Part shown: piece by piece, positions 1 to 25,200 of the stretch
Layout of the letters: each line of letters starts with the position of its first letter
How positions within the stretch are numbered: position 1 is the stretch's first letter
Source: Cristatella mucedo
Taxonomy: Eukaryota; Bryozoa; Phylactolaemata; Cristatellidae
Direction: 5' to 3'
NCBI GenBank assembly: GCA_009760855.2
Contig: WPIO01000037.1
Span: 2,072,501-2,136,500 of the forward strand
DNA: 64,000 bases
Notes under the pieces: model-generated
The model's input: only the letters and a program-made list of their open reading frames with translations
Database searches by the model: none
What the model was told of the DNA's origin: nothing
Made by a program: the position numbers and the translations under genes

Positions 1-859
1 TGCACCATTTTAGGAAGCTTTTCGCCCCGCGAGCGTTCGACCTGAAGAGATGCCGGGCCGCCATCGTCCTCGTGCCCCGCCGCCGCGAGGACGATCAGCA
101 GCGGCGGCGGCTGCAGACGCCGCCGCATCGGCAGGTACCGGCTCGTGGCCGTGGCGGCGATGATGCCTCGTGGCGTCTCTCTTTCATGCTTTCCGCTCGC
201 TTCGCATGGCGGCCTCGAAGCTCATTTTTTTTCTGCATAGCGCTTAGCCAGCCTCGTATCCTCGCGAGCTGCCGCGCGTCGGCGTTGGTCGCTTTGCGCG
301 GCGTCTCGGCATAGAAATTTCCACCGCGCGCGCGCAGTTGCTCCACAAAACTCGGCCACGCCGATCGAGGCGAGTGGAACGAACAGCCGCCGGTAGCAGC
401 AGCAGCCGGCCGGTCGGTCGGCCGAGCTACTTCCTGTCCTGTCAGGCCAGTGAGCCCGCCGCCCGGGCAGCCCATTCTTGCTGTCTACCCAGCGAGTGAC
501 GACTGTACCCGGTCCCTGCCGCCATAGTCTAGGCGTCGCTAGCTTAACTACGGTATGTAATAGGAAACAACTGAGCCGGTGGTGCTTTATCGAGAGAAAG
601 TTCCCTTCGTGATGGACCGTTGGCTTCCAAGCATGCATCCAGGATGGTTGGCTGCTGCTGCCCGTTGCCAGTCGATCCGGTTGGCTGAAATCGACAAAGC
701 GCTCCCCTCCTCCCCCCCCCGACCTGCTCGTCGTTAGTCGAAGCTATGGACGGACGAGAGCAGCCCAGTGGCCTTTACAACTGGCATGCTTTTGCCTTCA
801 AAACTTTGGGTTGACCGCTTTCTGCAACCGTCTCGCCAAAGTGCTCCGGACAGGAAGCG

Positions 860-945
860 TTAGCTGATTGAACAGTCTTATTTATATAGCAGCAAAAGCG
901 CCTAAAACGGCTATCACCGCCGCTGCTTGTAGCAGGCAACTCAGG
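860..945 (-). mobile_element. SINE-2 fragment (3' half)
   Basis: The plus strand reads TAGCTGATTGAACAG, then a TATATAGCAGCAAAAG block and a CGGCTATCACCGCC block. This is the reverse complement of the SINE-2 tail seen in better copies at 42.8 and 45.7 kb. The tRNA-like head is missing. Confidence 0.7.
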
Positions 946-1309
946 ATTGCTCACTGCAAGCTGGTGGACGGCCGAGCTGCTGAAGTCAAAATGCTCTGAG
1001 GACCAGATTTTGAGCCTTTGGGCTCGGAGGCTCAGACTGCTGCTGTATACGGCTAGCCTACTGCTTGACAGGCACGTCCTCTATTCTGTAAGCGTAGGCA
1101 GTTGCTGTACATCTCGCATCGTATTTGCTTGCTGATCGTTTCGCCGACAGAGTCTGTGCCAGAAAGCTAGAAACAAACGGCAAGAGATGAATTGTATTCG
1201 GGGTCACGAGCCTTCTGCAAGCTCGGGGTGGCCTCGCGGCTCGATGCTGAGCTGATGCTGCTATTCGACGCCATCGTGTCCGGATCGGCATCCTTCACAC
1301 TCGCCGGGT

Positions 1310-1311
<2 letters not shown>

Positions 1312-1372
<61 letters not shown>
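1312..1372. repeat. (CT)n microsatellite, 61 bp
   Basis: Uninterrupted CT dinucleotides. The spurious Ser-Leu and Glu-Arg frames across it are not genes. Confidence 0.97.
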
Positions 1373-1376
<4 letters not shown>

Positions 1377-2188
1377 GAGCTCTGAGCCGATGGGAAGTTG
1401 CTCTGCCCCTGGGATAGCTGACTGCATCTCTGGTTCCCAGCCCACTGATCGCTGACTAGCAAGTAAGTTGGTGACCCACTGGGCCAGACGTAGCAGTGCC
1501 GTGCTGCTAAGGTTGCGGCCAATCGTGCCGTTCGTCTCCGGTGGGTTTACCGGATATCTCTAATGCTTTCGGATGATTCCTTAGTCGGTCGAACTGGGTG
1601 GAGGTGGCAATGACGACTTGACCATTCAGTTGCAATGAATGAGCAGGCGCCCCTCCCTCAGAAATGCCTAGCCCTTTGGTTGTCAGTTGCTTGGGCATGC
1701 TTGCTGCCAGCTACATTTTAAGTGCTGCCACCGAATGATGAAGGGTGTGATCACGGTGCTGCCACATGAAGGGGGAGGGGGCGATGCCGGGGTGCCGTCT
1801 GGCACTGCTATCCCTGCATGTTCACATTCCCGTGGCTCTCGGCTGTAAATGGCTAGCTCTAGTGCTCTAGTCTCTGTCTCTCGCCTTCTCCTCTCCCAAA
1901 GTGTTACCCAGCTTGAGCCCGCGCGTGCACGCTAAGGTGCTTGCATTCGTGCCGAGTCACATACGAAGTCGCTGGCTAAAATCAATGGTGTCCGGCCGGC
2001 CTTCGTAATTGGGGATAAGGAAGCACAAATAGAAGCGATTGTTTGCTGTCACAATGGCTTAGTGCGGTTCCCTGATGCCCCCTCATTCCAGAGCCGCCTG
2101 GCTGCTGCTGCTAGTCTGCTGCTGCTAGTCTGCTGCTGTGTGGTGGTGCATGCTAGTGCCGGATCGGAGCTTTTGAGTTGTTTACTAG

Positions 2189-15831
<13,643 letters not shown>

Positions 15832-17158
15832 AAGGACGTCTGCGGCCGCCGTAATGGTCGCTGTGCCCACCCGTGCTCGGCTGGCGTGCGCGGGGCGCCC
15901 GTTTTCTTTCGCGTGCTCGCATCTCTAGTTTGCTCGCGCACCGGCGCCAGCTGTCGACCAAGCGCTGCCTAAACCGTGCAGACGCCGCGGAGCGACCTGC
16001 TCAGGACAGCAGCGTCTAGCGAAACTCTTACCCGACGAGAATTCGGGTGGCATTGGAAAGCCTGGTGCGAGCAGCGAGGTGTCGGCTGCACCGACGTGGC
16101 ATCTAACCTCCTCTCGCTACCGCCAGCTGCTCTGTGCAGCACAGCCATCGTTTCCACTGCGAGCTCCGTGTTTCTCGTTTTTTTTTATGAGCTTACAAGG
16201 TGGGCTCGATAGGTCTCTAGGGACAGGCAGGCACGTGATGGCCGACCCGCACGTGACGGTTCAAGCAGCTCACTCTCGGGTGGTCCCAGCTGCTTTGCAG
16301 CTTCAGACCGGCAACCTAGCGGCTGCCGTTGGCCACCCACCGACGGCGACCGACCGATTGGCGCATCCGATGCGGCCAACACGACTTCCGTCAGTGTCAG
16401 GTGACGACGTCGGCGGTGGCCTATAGCCGCCGGTAATTGGCCGTCTGTGTTCGTCTGATTGTGGCCGGAGCTGCTGCAGTGGCGGCTCGGTCGGCTCGGA
16501 CATCGTTCGTGCTTGGGCCATGCATTCCGACGACCTCGGGGTCGCCGAGCTGCGTCAGCAGCTGAACGCCGCTGGCTGAACGAACGACCGAGGGAGCTGC
16601 TTCGAGGGCGCAGCGGACGGCACCTGCCCAAACAGCCTTTGAGCGGAGCTGCCTAATGGCGGCTAGGAGTGCTTCTAGTCGACCGAGACGGCCAGCGGGC
16701 AGCCTGTGGAGAGGAGACACGTGTGGCTGAGCTGTACACATGACGAGCCGAAAGATGTCAGCTATGAATTGGTATTTTGAGCATCGGCACAGTCAACTTA
16801 GGCAGTTGTTTGTTTCGCTTAAGTATTAAGTTGTTCTTTTTTTGTATGCCAGCCTGTAGCCAACTGGCTCATAAATGAATTGAGTTTCCACGGATTCAGA
16901 AACCTACGGAAGGGCAACTGCTGTGCCGACGAGCGAGACTCGCCGAGATGATTGCCGAGTAGTACGTGGATGTATGCAAGCACTGTAGCCTAAGCTAATG
17001 AATCCGATAGCGGTACCGGGTGTATGCCCCCAGACCTAGGTCGTCCTACTTGGCTGTAAAAATAAGACATCAAAGCATCTAGATGTTTGATGCTTATCGT
17101 GAGAAAAGTTATTCAGTACAGTCAAACCTGGCACGAGTGTCACATGTAAATACAGGTC
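15832..17158. other. 3' flank of the AEBP2-like gene
   Basis: GC-rich up to about 16.7 kb, then more balanced. Several overlapping frames are open on both strands at 16.2-16.7 kb, but none shows a recognisable domain. It is probably 3' untranslated and intergenic sequence. I found no convincing AATAAA close to the stop. Confidence 0.4.
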
Positions 17159-17330
<172 letters not shown>

Positions 17331-17380
17331 TCACTCTCTCACTCTCCTCTCTCTGTCTCTCTCCCTGTCTCTCTCATCTC

Positions 17381-18380
17381 CCCTTGAAACTGCCGTAATT
17401 CATCAAGTATTTAGTCATGCATCACCTGCAAAACAGCGACAGGTCCGTGGCAGTTTCGGTAACTCAAGCTCTCTTAACCTGTCTGGGTATGCCACATTTG
17501 GCTAACCAGCTGCCTGATGCAGGGATCAGGCCTATCCCAGAAAACTTGTTCTAGACGGCCTGTATTGTTGACCGTTGCGGCTGGCACTGTGCTGGGATAT
17601 TGTGATGAGCATCATTTATCACACTTTAAAGCCGAGTTTACACGATCTATCTTGTTTGGGTCTTCCTTTCTCCTTCTTCCTTCTTTTAGGAAGTTAAGAG
17701 GCGGTTTGCCTTCCGTATTGCTTCCGATTCACTTACTAAAGTGGTCATGGGATACTGCCTTTTGTGAGTTAGGTAGTTAATGGCCCAGCAACGCACCTCC
17801 GAGTGAATGTAAACCTTCCGCGATTACCTTATTTGGTGGCTGTTTCGTGATCCGATTCCTATATAAAGAGCTCTCGTCTACCAAACAGGGTCTAGCGCTG
17901 AACGTATATGATTTCACGGTAGGTCAAGTGGTTGTCCTGCCTTTCAAAATACTGAAGAGGTGACCGTGACTGAGCAACATGATTAATCGCTAGTTCGGTC
18001 TAGCCTCCGTCTTGGCCTTGAATGCAGCTTTGCCTTTTTCGTTCGGTATTTTATAAATGTTAGAGCGCCTCCAGTCTTAGTGATCAGAAACCCAAACCCA
18101 GTCTGCATGCACCAAAGACTGAACTAGGACAGACGCAAGACCTCAGCTTATGTAAGGAAGCAAGGCAGTACGGTGCTGGTTTCTCGCAGAGATTCGTATG
18201 AGAATGTGTCGGAGCAGCATCGTAATACCTTATTTCTGTGATTTGGCCTCTGCGTGCAGCTGTGCGTGAAGCCTACTAGCTTCTGAGTATGATCATGACG
18301 GTCTTGGTACAAACTCAGCTAGTCTCAAGCGGCTTCCATTAAGGGAGAATGTTGATATCACCATGATGATTAGCTAATGA
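17381..18380. other. Intergenic, nothing recognised
   Basis: Balanced-composition sequence without a coding-like frame, repeat family or RNA gene that I could recognise. Confidence 0.4.
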
Positions 18381-20530
18381 CGATAATAAAGTCGTTTGGC
18401 GAGCTCGCGAACAGAGAGCCTGCCCTCTGTGTAGGCGATTTACAATTTGCTGCAAGAGAAGCAATAACCAAGGATTCTGGAAACTGAAGTTATAACAAAT
18501 GATGTAAAGGCACGCTATAGGACACTTTAGTGCCACTGGTTAGTTACCTCGTGATCATTAACACACTGAATCATGCAGTAGCAAGCACGCGTGATTCAAA
18601 CAGAAAAGTACAATGTGGCTCAGCGAAAGCTGAGCAGAACAGGGACGTCGTTTGCTGAGACTATAACGACATAAAGTGAAATCCAGCTAGTGATTGAAGC
18701 CGCAAACAAATTCCAAGCTTTTGGTATATATGAGCTGAAGGCACCATAACCAAAAGGTTTCAATGTATGTAGTTGAGTTTCTAAACAGAAAACTACTGAG
18801 ATCAGATAGTTAGACTGGTGTAAGCTTGTAAAGTGACTTGTAAGCCACAGAGATCTTGATGTCAATTCGAGGAGGAGTTACTGAAATTAAGACAGAATTA
18901 TTATGATGTAGCAGCCATGCCGCTGATGACAGACTGGACCAGCTGCTGAGTTTTGCATCACTTGCAGACGATTAAGGGCGCTGGGACGGAGTCCTGAATA
19001 AAGGAGACTGCAGTAATCTAGACGCAATGTTACAAGTGAGTGAATTAGTTCGGCCGTCTTACTCGTGACTCAGGCAGGCCCTGCTGCGCATGTCCACGAA
19101 AGCCCTGATTTTGGAATCCTCATCTGGAAAAAGGCTAACCAGACAAAAAAATGTTCGCATCCAATTAAGTCATTTTGGAATAGCAAGCCCAGGTAACGGG
19201 CAGACGTCGCTTGAGAGTGATGCTAGACAAAATCAATCTTAGTAGCGATGCAAGCCAATCTAAGTCGCCGGGCTGGTTTGACCAAGCGTTTAAGGTGCTC
19301 GTCTAGGTCAAGGTCAATGTATTTAATGGACCGAGTCGAGGGCTCGAGCCTCGTGGTAAATGTGAAAGCATCTGAATGGAGATTAAGTTCTCATTGGGTG
19401 CTATGCGAATGAGTTATTTTATTAGTTGTTTTTGGTGGTGAGGTCAACCAGTCTTGATGGTAAGGTCTTCCAAGTTAAGGGTGACACGACGCTTGCCAAT
19501 AACTATCTAGCTGGTCTTATGACCATTAAGCTCCAGTACGATGGTATTCATCGAAGGGCCGATATCCGATGCAGACTTCAAGGGACTTAAGTCAGACGAA
19601 GAGTAAGTCATTAAGTCGGATGCAGAGCAAAGCTGAGTAGGGTCGAAGTCAAAGAAGAGCTGAGTGCCATCGGCATCGAAATGAAAGCAAGAATTGTATT
19701 CTGGCAGTAACTAGGCTAGAGGGAGAGAATAGATAGTGTGGAAAGCCGTACCCTAAAGCCGAACCTTGAGGTACCCCCTATACTTCAATGACTTCCCAGA
19801 TGACCTACAGCCATTTACGTCTATATTCTTAACATCTCTCACCAGTCTAGTACTGTGCCAGTGATACTTAAGGGTGTCAAGAGGCTGTCAAGAAGTACGA
19901 ATGGTCAACTGTGTCAAATGCTGCTGAGAGATCTAGGAGTCGCTATATAATAAATATAATGTATTTGTATAGCCCCCCAAGTGAACTGAATCTCTATTCA
20001 GGCGCTTCACATATGCTTCAGGGCCCGAGCCCACGACATCAGCCAGACCTTAGTCGGGGCGAGCACCTTAACCGCTGGACCAACTCCAGCTCTAGCTGGT
20101 TAGGAGAGATCGAGAGCTAGCTCTGAGGCCCTACTCTGGTCAGCATCGCTCGGAAGGTCATTATAAAACCAAAGCCGAGCAATTCATATGGAACGATTGG
20201 CTCTAAATCCCGACAGCGACTCCCGACTCCTAATCCCGCTGGCATGATTTGATGAAATGATTTAAGCTTTCAGCTACTGGGCCACCGCTCTTCGGAGTGC
20301 CTTGAATGAGAATGCAGTGCAAAAGAGAGAAGGAACGAAAGTTTCGCACATTGATCTCATGATCCAGGGTCGGTTTTTTTTATGAAATTCCAGACGACAG
20401 CTGTTCTCAGAGGGACTTCAGTAACCAGGGACATACTGACAATACTCATATGATAGGCAGCAACTGGTGAATGCACTCGTTAACATAGGGTCTAGGGTCA
20501 CTCTAGTACTCTTGTCAGCCGGGGGAGGGA
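18380..20530 (-). mobile_element. LINE-A, old full RT region, interrupted by SINE-1
   Basis: Minus-strand translation with frameshifts gives, in order, DLSAAFDTVDHSYF, GVPQGSALG, a decayed YADD block (FDADGTQLFFDFDPTQL) and a GYGAFSSYIPKAWN block. The LINE-A 3' end then follows (GTAAATCGCCTACAC in place of GTAAAGCGCCTAGAAA). Many stops show it is dead. It is the longest RT copy in the window but the most diverged. A SINE-1 sits inside it at about 19940-20095, just upstream of the AAFDTVDH block. Confidence 0.8.
19940..20095 (-). mobile_element. SINE-1 inserted in a LINE-A
   Basis: Full-length copy. The minus-strand head TTGGTCCAGCGGTTAAGG resembles a tRNA A box, GGGCTCGGGCCC lies at box B, and the tail GAAGCGCCTGAATAGAGATT runs into an A/T-rich end. 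CTAGGAG-like and TTAGGAGAGATC flanks suggest a diverged target duplication. Confidence 0.88.
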
Positions 20531-20572
20531 GAACAATTTAGTCACGAGTTCAACAGCGACAGGCATGAACGA

Positions 20573-20905
<333 letters not shown>

Positions 20906-22132
20906 AAGAGCGATGAGGCGATGAGGGCGTGCGGTCCGGCAGGGGTGGCAGTGAGTTGGAGGAACGCTTTGCCACGTATGTTGCCATTAGGAGAACCGGA
21001 CAGTATGTTTGTTTGAGATTGATTACGGAGATGGTCCACAGTGAGCATGAGCACTTTTGGGTTTTTGCTCTTGTGTCTACACTACTTCTCTATAGAATTT
21101 TATATCAAGTCTTTGCTCAAATAGATTAATACGACTTGCAATGTTCCTCAATGCCAAACGACAAGTCACGGCTTTTTGGTGTCCATTTTAGGTCAATGTT
21201 TACTTCTCATCGCCTTCTTAATGTCGGCCATATTCCAAAGAGGTCTGCACGGCACAGACCCCTCGTTTAGTCAGAGGTACTAACTGATCTCGGACGTTGG
21301 CTAAAACATCTTGTTGTAGCATTGCATCAAGGATGTGAGGTCGGTAGTAGGGCCAAACGGAAGGGCAGATGACTCGAGTGTGCAGCGAACAGCATTAATT
21401 TCAAAAGACATTCTATGTTTCTTAACAAGTGTGTAATTTTTAATGCCAAGCAAAACTGCTGAAAGTTCCAGAAAAGCTTCAGAAGTTCATGAAAAGATTA
21501 GCGATGCTGATTTATCGTCAGCGGGGCACATTGCAAGGCACTCGTTTATCGTGGAGAGCTGGGATCGCGTGCTAATGTCAAGGAAAATCCGCAGTGAGAA
21601 GGACGCCAAATGATTCATACAATGGCAACGACTTCATTGTCGTTGTCGTCGGAACTTCAATTCAGCCACCAACGCACGATATTGCGATTGGTTCAGCAAA
21701 CGTCTGCCGTCAGAGGTATACACTTCCAATTTCTGAGGTCAATAAATGATTAAATGCCTTTCTTCCAAGCAGCTATGACGGCTCCTAGGTCTCGGAGAGA
21801 GGTATTACAAACACCAGGGTGTCTAGTCCATTAAATTTAATCTTAGTTTTCGCATTGGCATGTCATGGAGTGCCCAAAGAAAGGTGATGGAAAAATTTTA
21901 TAAATTATACCTTGAAGAAATTCAGCTGCTTTTTCGGGGTAGGTTACGGAGCGACAAGCAAACGTTGGAGGCTGGCGTCCGGGCAAATGCAACCGGAAGA
22001 GACGTGAGCAGCAAGTAAACATGGGTGCGTCACTTCGCTTTACAGCGAGCGCAGCAGCAACGCTTCCTGTAGCTGACTGCCCCGTCGGCTTTGCGGCCGC
22101 TCCCGTGCTTTAGCGCCTTACTTTCGGCCTAA
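20906..22132. other. Upstream flank of NECAP
   Basis: No recognisable gene. The last 110 bp before the NECAP ATG are GC-rich and presumably hold the promoter and 5' untranslated region, but no TATA box or initiator can be assigned. Confidence 0.4.
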
Positions 22133-22218
22133 ATGAGCGACTACGAGAGCGTGCTGTGCGTTAAGCATGAAGTATTCATCTATAAAATACCGCCGCGTTC
22201 GTCGAACAGAGGCTACAG
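22133..22218 (+). CDS. NECAP: NECAP exon 1
   Basis: From the ATG (22133) to the donor TACAG|gtaaga. It encodes [20 protein letters not shown] then PRSSNRGY, the start of the PHear domain. Vertebrate NECAP1 begins with the equivalent [11 protein letters not shown] block, which fixes the start. Confidence 0.95.
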
Positions 22219-25200
22219 GTAAGATATGCGGCAGGTGCGACCGGGTGCTCACGACACTCGGCCGCTCAGTGCTTCGCCGCTGCCCCGTCGTTCCGTCTAC
22301 CGCTTGCGGCCTCGTGAATCGGCGCGTGTAGTGACCGCAGCATGTAGAAGCGGAGTTTTCCGGATTTTGAGTGCACAATGGTCGCATACGTGACCGCGTG
22401 TGGTGTGGTGGTGCTGCAATGTGTGGACCGTCGCGGGGGCGCTGGTTCGTCGTTGCTGTCCGTTTTGAGTCCCCTGAGGGTAGTCAGCCAGGCGAGCTGC
22501 CGTCGCGTTGCTGCGTTGTCGCCAGCGACCCTCAGTGGTGTCTGCAACGGCCGCTGCTGCTGCGGCGGCGGCGGAAGGAACCGCGTGGCGTGCCGCGGCA
22601 GCCGTTGCTGGGGCGGGAGCGAAGTCCTCTGCTGTCGGCACGCCGGCCAGCTGCCGGAGGAGACTAGCATGTGTCTGCAGCCGGGCATTCGAGCTTGGAG
22701 TCGCGTGCGCAGAGATTCTCCGGCATTTTCGCCAGCGTCTAATGGCCATAGTTTGAGGGAACTCCTTCGGGCAAGCCTTGGCTCGCTGCCGACCGGTCTT
22801 GCGTTTGCTTATGCTGACCGGCTGGCTGGCTGGCAGCAGCAGGAGGAGCTGAGGCTGGTGGTAGTCGTGGTGGTCGATCGCGAGGTGGTCGTGCTCGACA
22901 GCTGGTCGCCGGCCACCAGCCGCCGACCCGACTTTCCCCGTGTCGATTGCGAGGAGTGGTGCGTCCAGCCAGCCAGCCAGCCTCGCTCTCGCTGGGTCGA
23001 AAGTGGCAGGACTCGAACCCAACCCGCGGTCGAAACGCACACGAGCGGTGCGGGAATCTTTGCAGGGCGGCCGACTGGCAGCTCGACACTCCCGACTGGA
23101 CTGGCCGTCTAAGGGTCGTGGCCAAGGGTAAGGATCTCATCATAAAGCTTGAAGACAAAGTGTCGGGTAAGCGACTAGCAGCAGCTCGCAGACACCACTT
23201 GGCTGTCCGTGCTCGCGCGCACAGCATCGCTGCATTGCCATAGTGCTGTTTTGTGTGCGTGTGCATGCGCACGTGCAAAAGTGGCTGCACCTCGATGCGA
23301 CCTTACCCGGGCTGAACGCTGGTAGGAGAGACTGAAGCAACAGCGCGAAGACGTGGCTCGGCAGCGCCTGCACCACTTGGCCGCCACCCAGGCGCACTCC
23401 GTTGGGCCGTGAGAGTGGGCCGTGGATGTTGAGTCGTTGTCATGCCACGGCAGTCGCAGGCTTTCTCGCTCTGGTCGCCCTCTCGAGGGCTGCGCAGTAG
23501 CAGTGCTCAAGCGGAGCCAGTGCTCAAGCCAGTGCTTGCGATGGCATCAGCGTTTGCTTGGGTCGAATCGAGGCGACCCTTCCACTGCCGCGAGAGTAAC
23601 ACGATGGTAACATTGGCGGCGTGAAGGGGTTCTACATGCACCCCTCTTGAAAGGTGCACTAGTGGAAATGAGCCTTAAGATTGTCATGTGCACCACGTTG
23701 TGTAATGCCGGCTTGGCCGCTAATGCCATATGCCTTAAAACTCTCGCTCTTTCGTCAGCTAAGGAAGCAACTTTGGATTATGTAACTTATTGTTGATTGT
23801 CGGATGAGGGTATTGTTGGATGAGCAGTATTGTAGTGTGGCCGATCTCGGTAAAATGTTCAGAGCACGCAGTGTCAGCAGCCGGTAGATAGCAAGTTGGA
23901 TGTCGCCTGTCACCAAGGAAGTGCCGGATGTGCCATATATTAAGGTTTAACCTTTGAACCTCTCGCAATGGACTGCACGCTCTGGTTTAAATTAGCTTCT
24001 TTCAGTTTAGTGTACAGCTGCGGCCGACGGTGGGGGACGATGTGTTGCATAGCTCGCTGTGCTGCTGGCACACTTCGGCCAAGGTTGCAGCAGCTTTATG
24101 CCCCTCCCTTCTGCAGCACGGCTTGCGTTGGCCCGGGCGTGGCCAGTCCGGCGCCAGCACGAGTGCACTTCGTCTGTGCCCGTGCCATTGCATCGGCTCG
24201 ACCTTGCTCCGGCCGGTCTCGGTTCTAAAGCAAAAGACGGCCGATTCAGCGGCCTGGTTTGTGCAGCTGTAAAAGACCCCCCAAGGGGCCAAGCAGAGGG
24301 GCGATAAGGGATTGACTGCACCCTCAAGGGTCTGTGTCGTGTGCACAACTGTGCACACCATTGGTGTGACCTGTGGTGGCAAGTGTGGCTAGTGACACCG
24401 CTCTGCTGCTGCTGCAGAGCCTGCATGCTCTCTGTCAGTCTGGCGCTTGCTTGCAGGTGAGCTGTTCGCCAAGTGTCCCGTGGATACGTACCCGGGCCTG
24501 GCTGTCGAAGCCGTACTCGATTCGAGCCGTTACTTCGTCCTGAGGCTGCTTGACGACTCAGGTCCGTGTCTGGGGGTGGGGCAGGGTGGTGGCAGCAGCT
24601 AGTCGCTCTGTTCTCCACCCTCATCGTGCTTTTCTGGTGTCAGTGGGCAGCCATCTGCTTGGCAGCATGAGCAGCCAAAGCTAGCTAGCTAGCTAGCTAG
24701 CTAAACGTTTTCAGGCCGGGCGGCTTTCGTCGGCATGGGATTTCAAGATCGAGGCGACTCGTTCGATCTCAACGTAGCCTTGCAGGACCATTTCAAGTGA
24801 GTAATCACCCATCGGGCAGAGGCAAAAGACGACTTACACCTGTCGAGCAACACCCCGAATGCCTCCGCCCCCTCTCACTGCTGCTGCGTGGGCGCAGAGC
24901 ACCCAAGCAGACGCTGCTGGCGCAGCCAACGTCCGGAGCTGTTGGACGTTGTTTGGCTGGCTTCACGCTCTGTTTGATCTCCCACAAGAGCTCCACAGCG
25001 TGGCTTCGCAAAGGACGGTAGGCGAGGCACTTCGGTTGGGCTTGCTTGGTTCATCGACGTCGAACCTTCATCCTGCGATGTTGGCGATGCGTTCTCAATG
25101 CCACAGTGCAACATCTAGGTCGTACGATTAAGCCTGATGCACTGATGGGGCGCCTAGCAGAGATGTATGCAATGATTGCAGCTACAAGCAGCGCTCGTCG

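Larger units (their letters stand above)
1..2188. other. Left flank, no gene recognised
   Basis: GC-rich DNA upstream of the first recognised AEBP2 exon. An ATG at position 50 opens a short Arg/Pro/Ala-rich frame, but it shows no known domain and could not be joined in phase to the exon starting near 2189. It may be 5' untranslated sequence or a first exon of the AEBP2-like gene, or chance reading in GC-rich DNA. The stretch also contains a CT microsatellite and a truncated SINE-2. Nothing else is supported. Confidence 0.4.

Noticed and set aside
16421-16741. Possible separate gene at 16.4-16.7 kb (frames on both strands)
   Set aside because: No domain, no matching splice sites and no start context; GC content alone explains the open frames.
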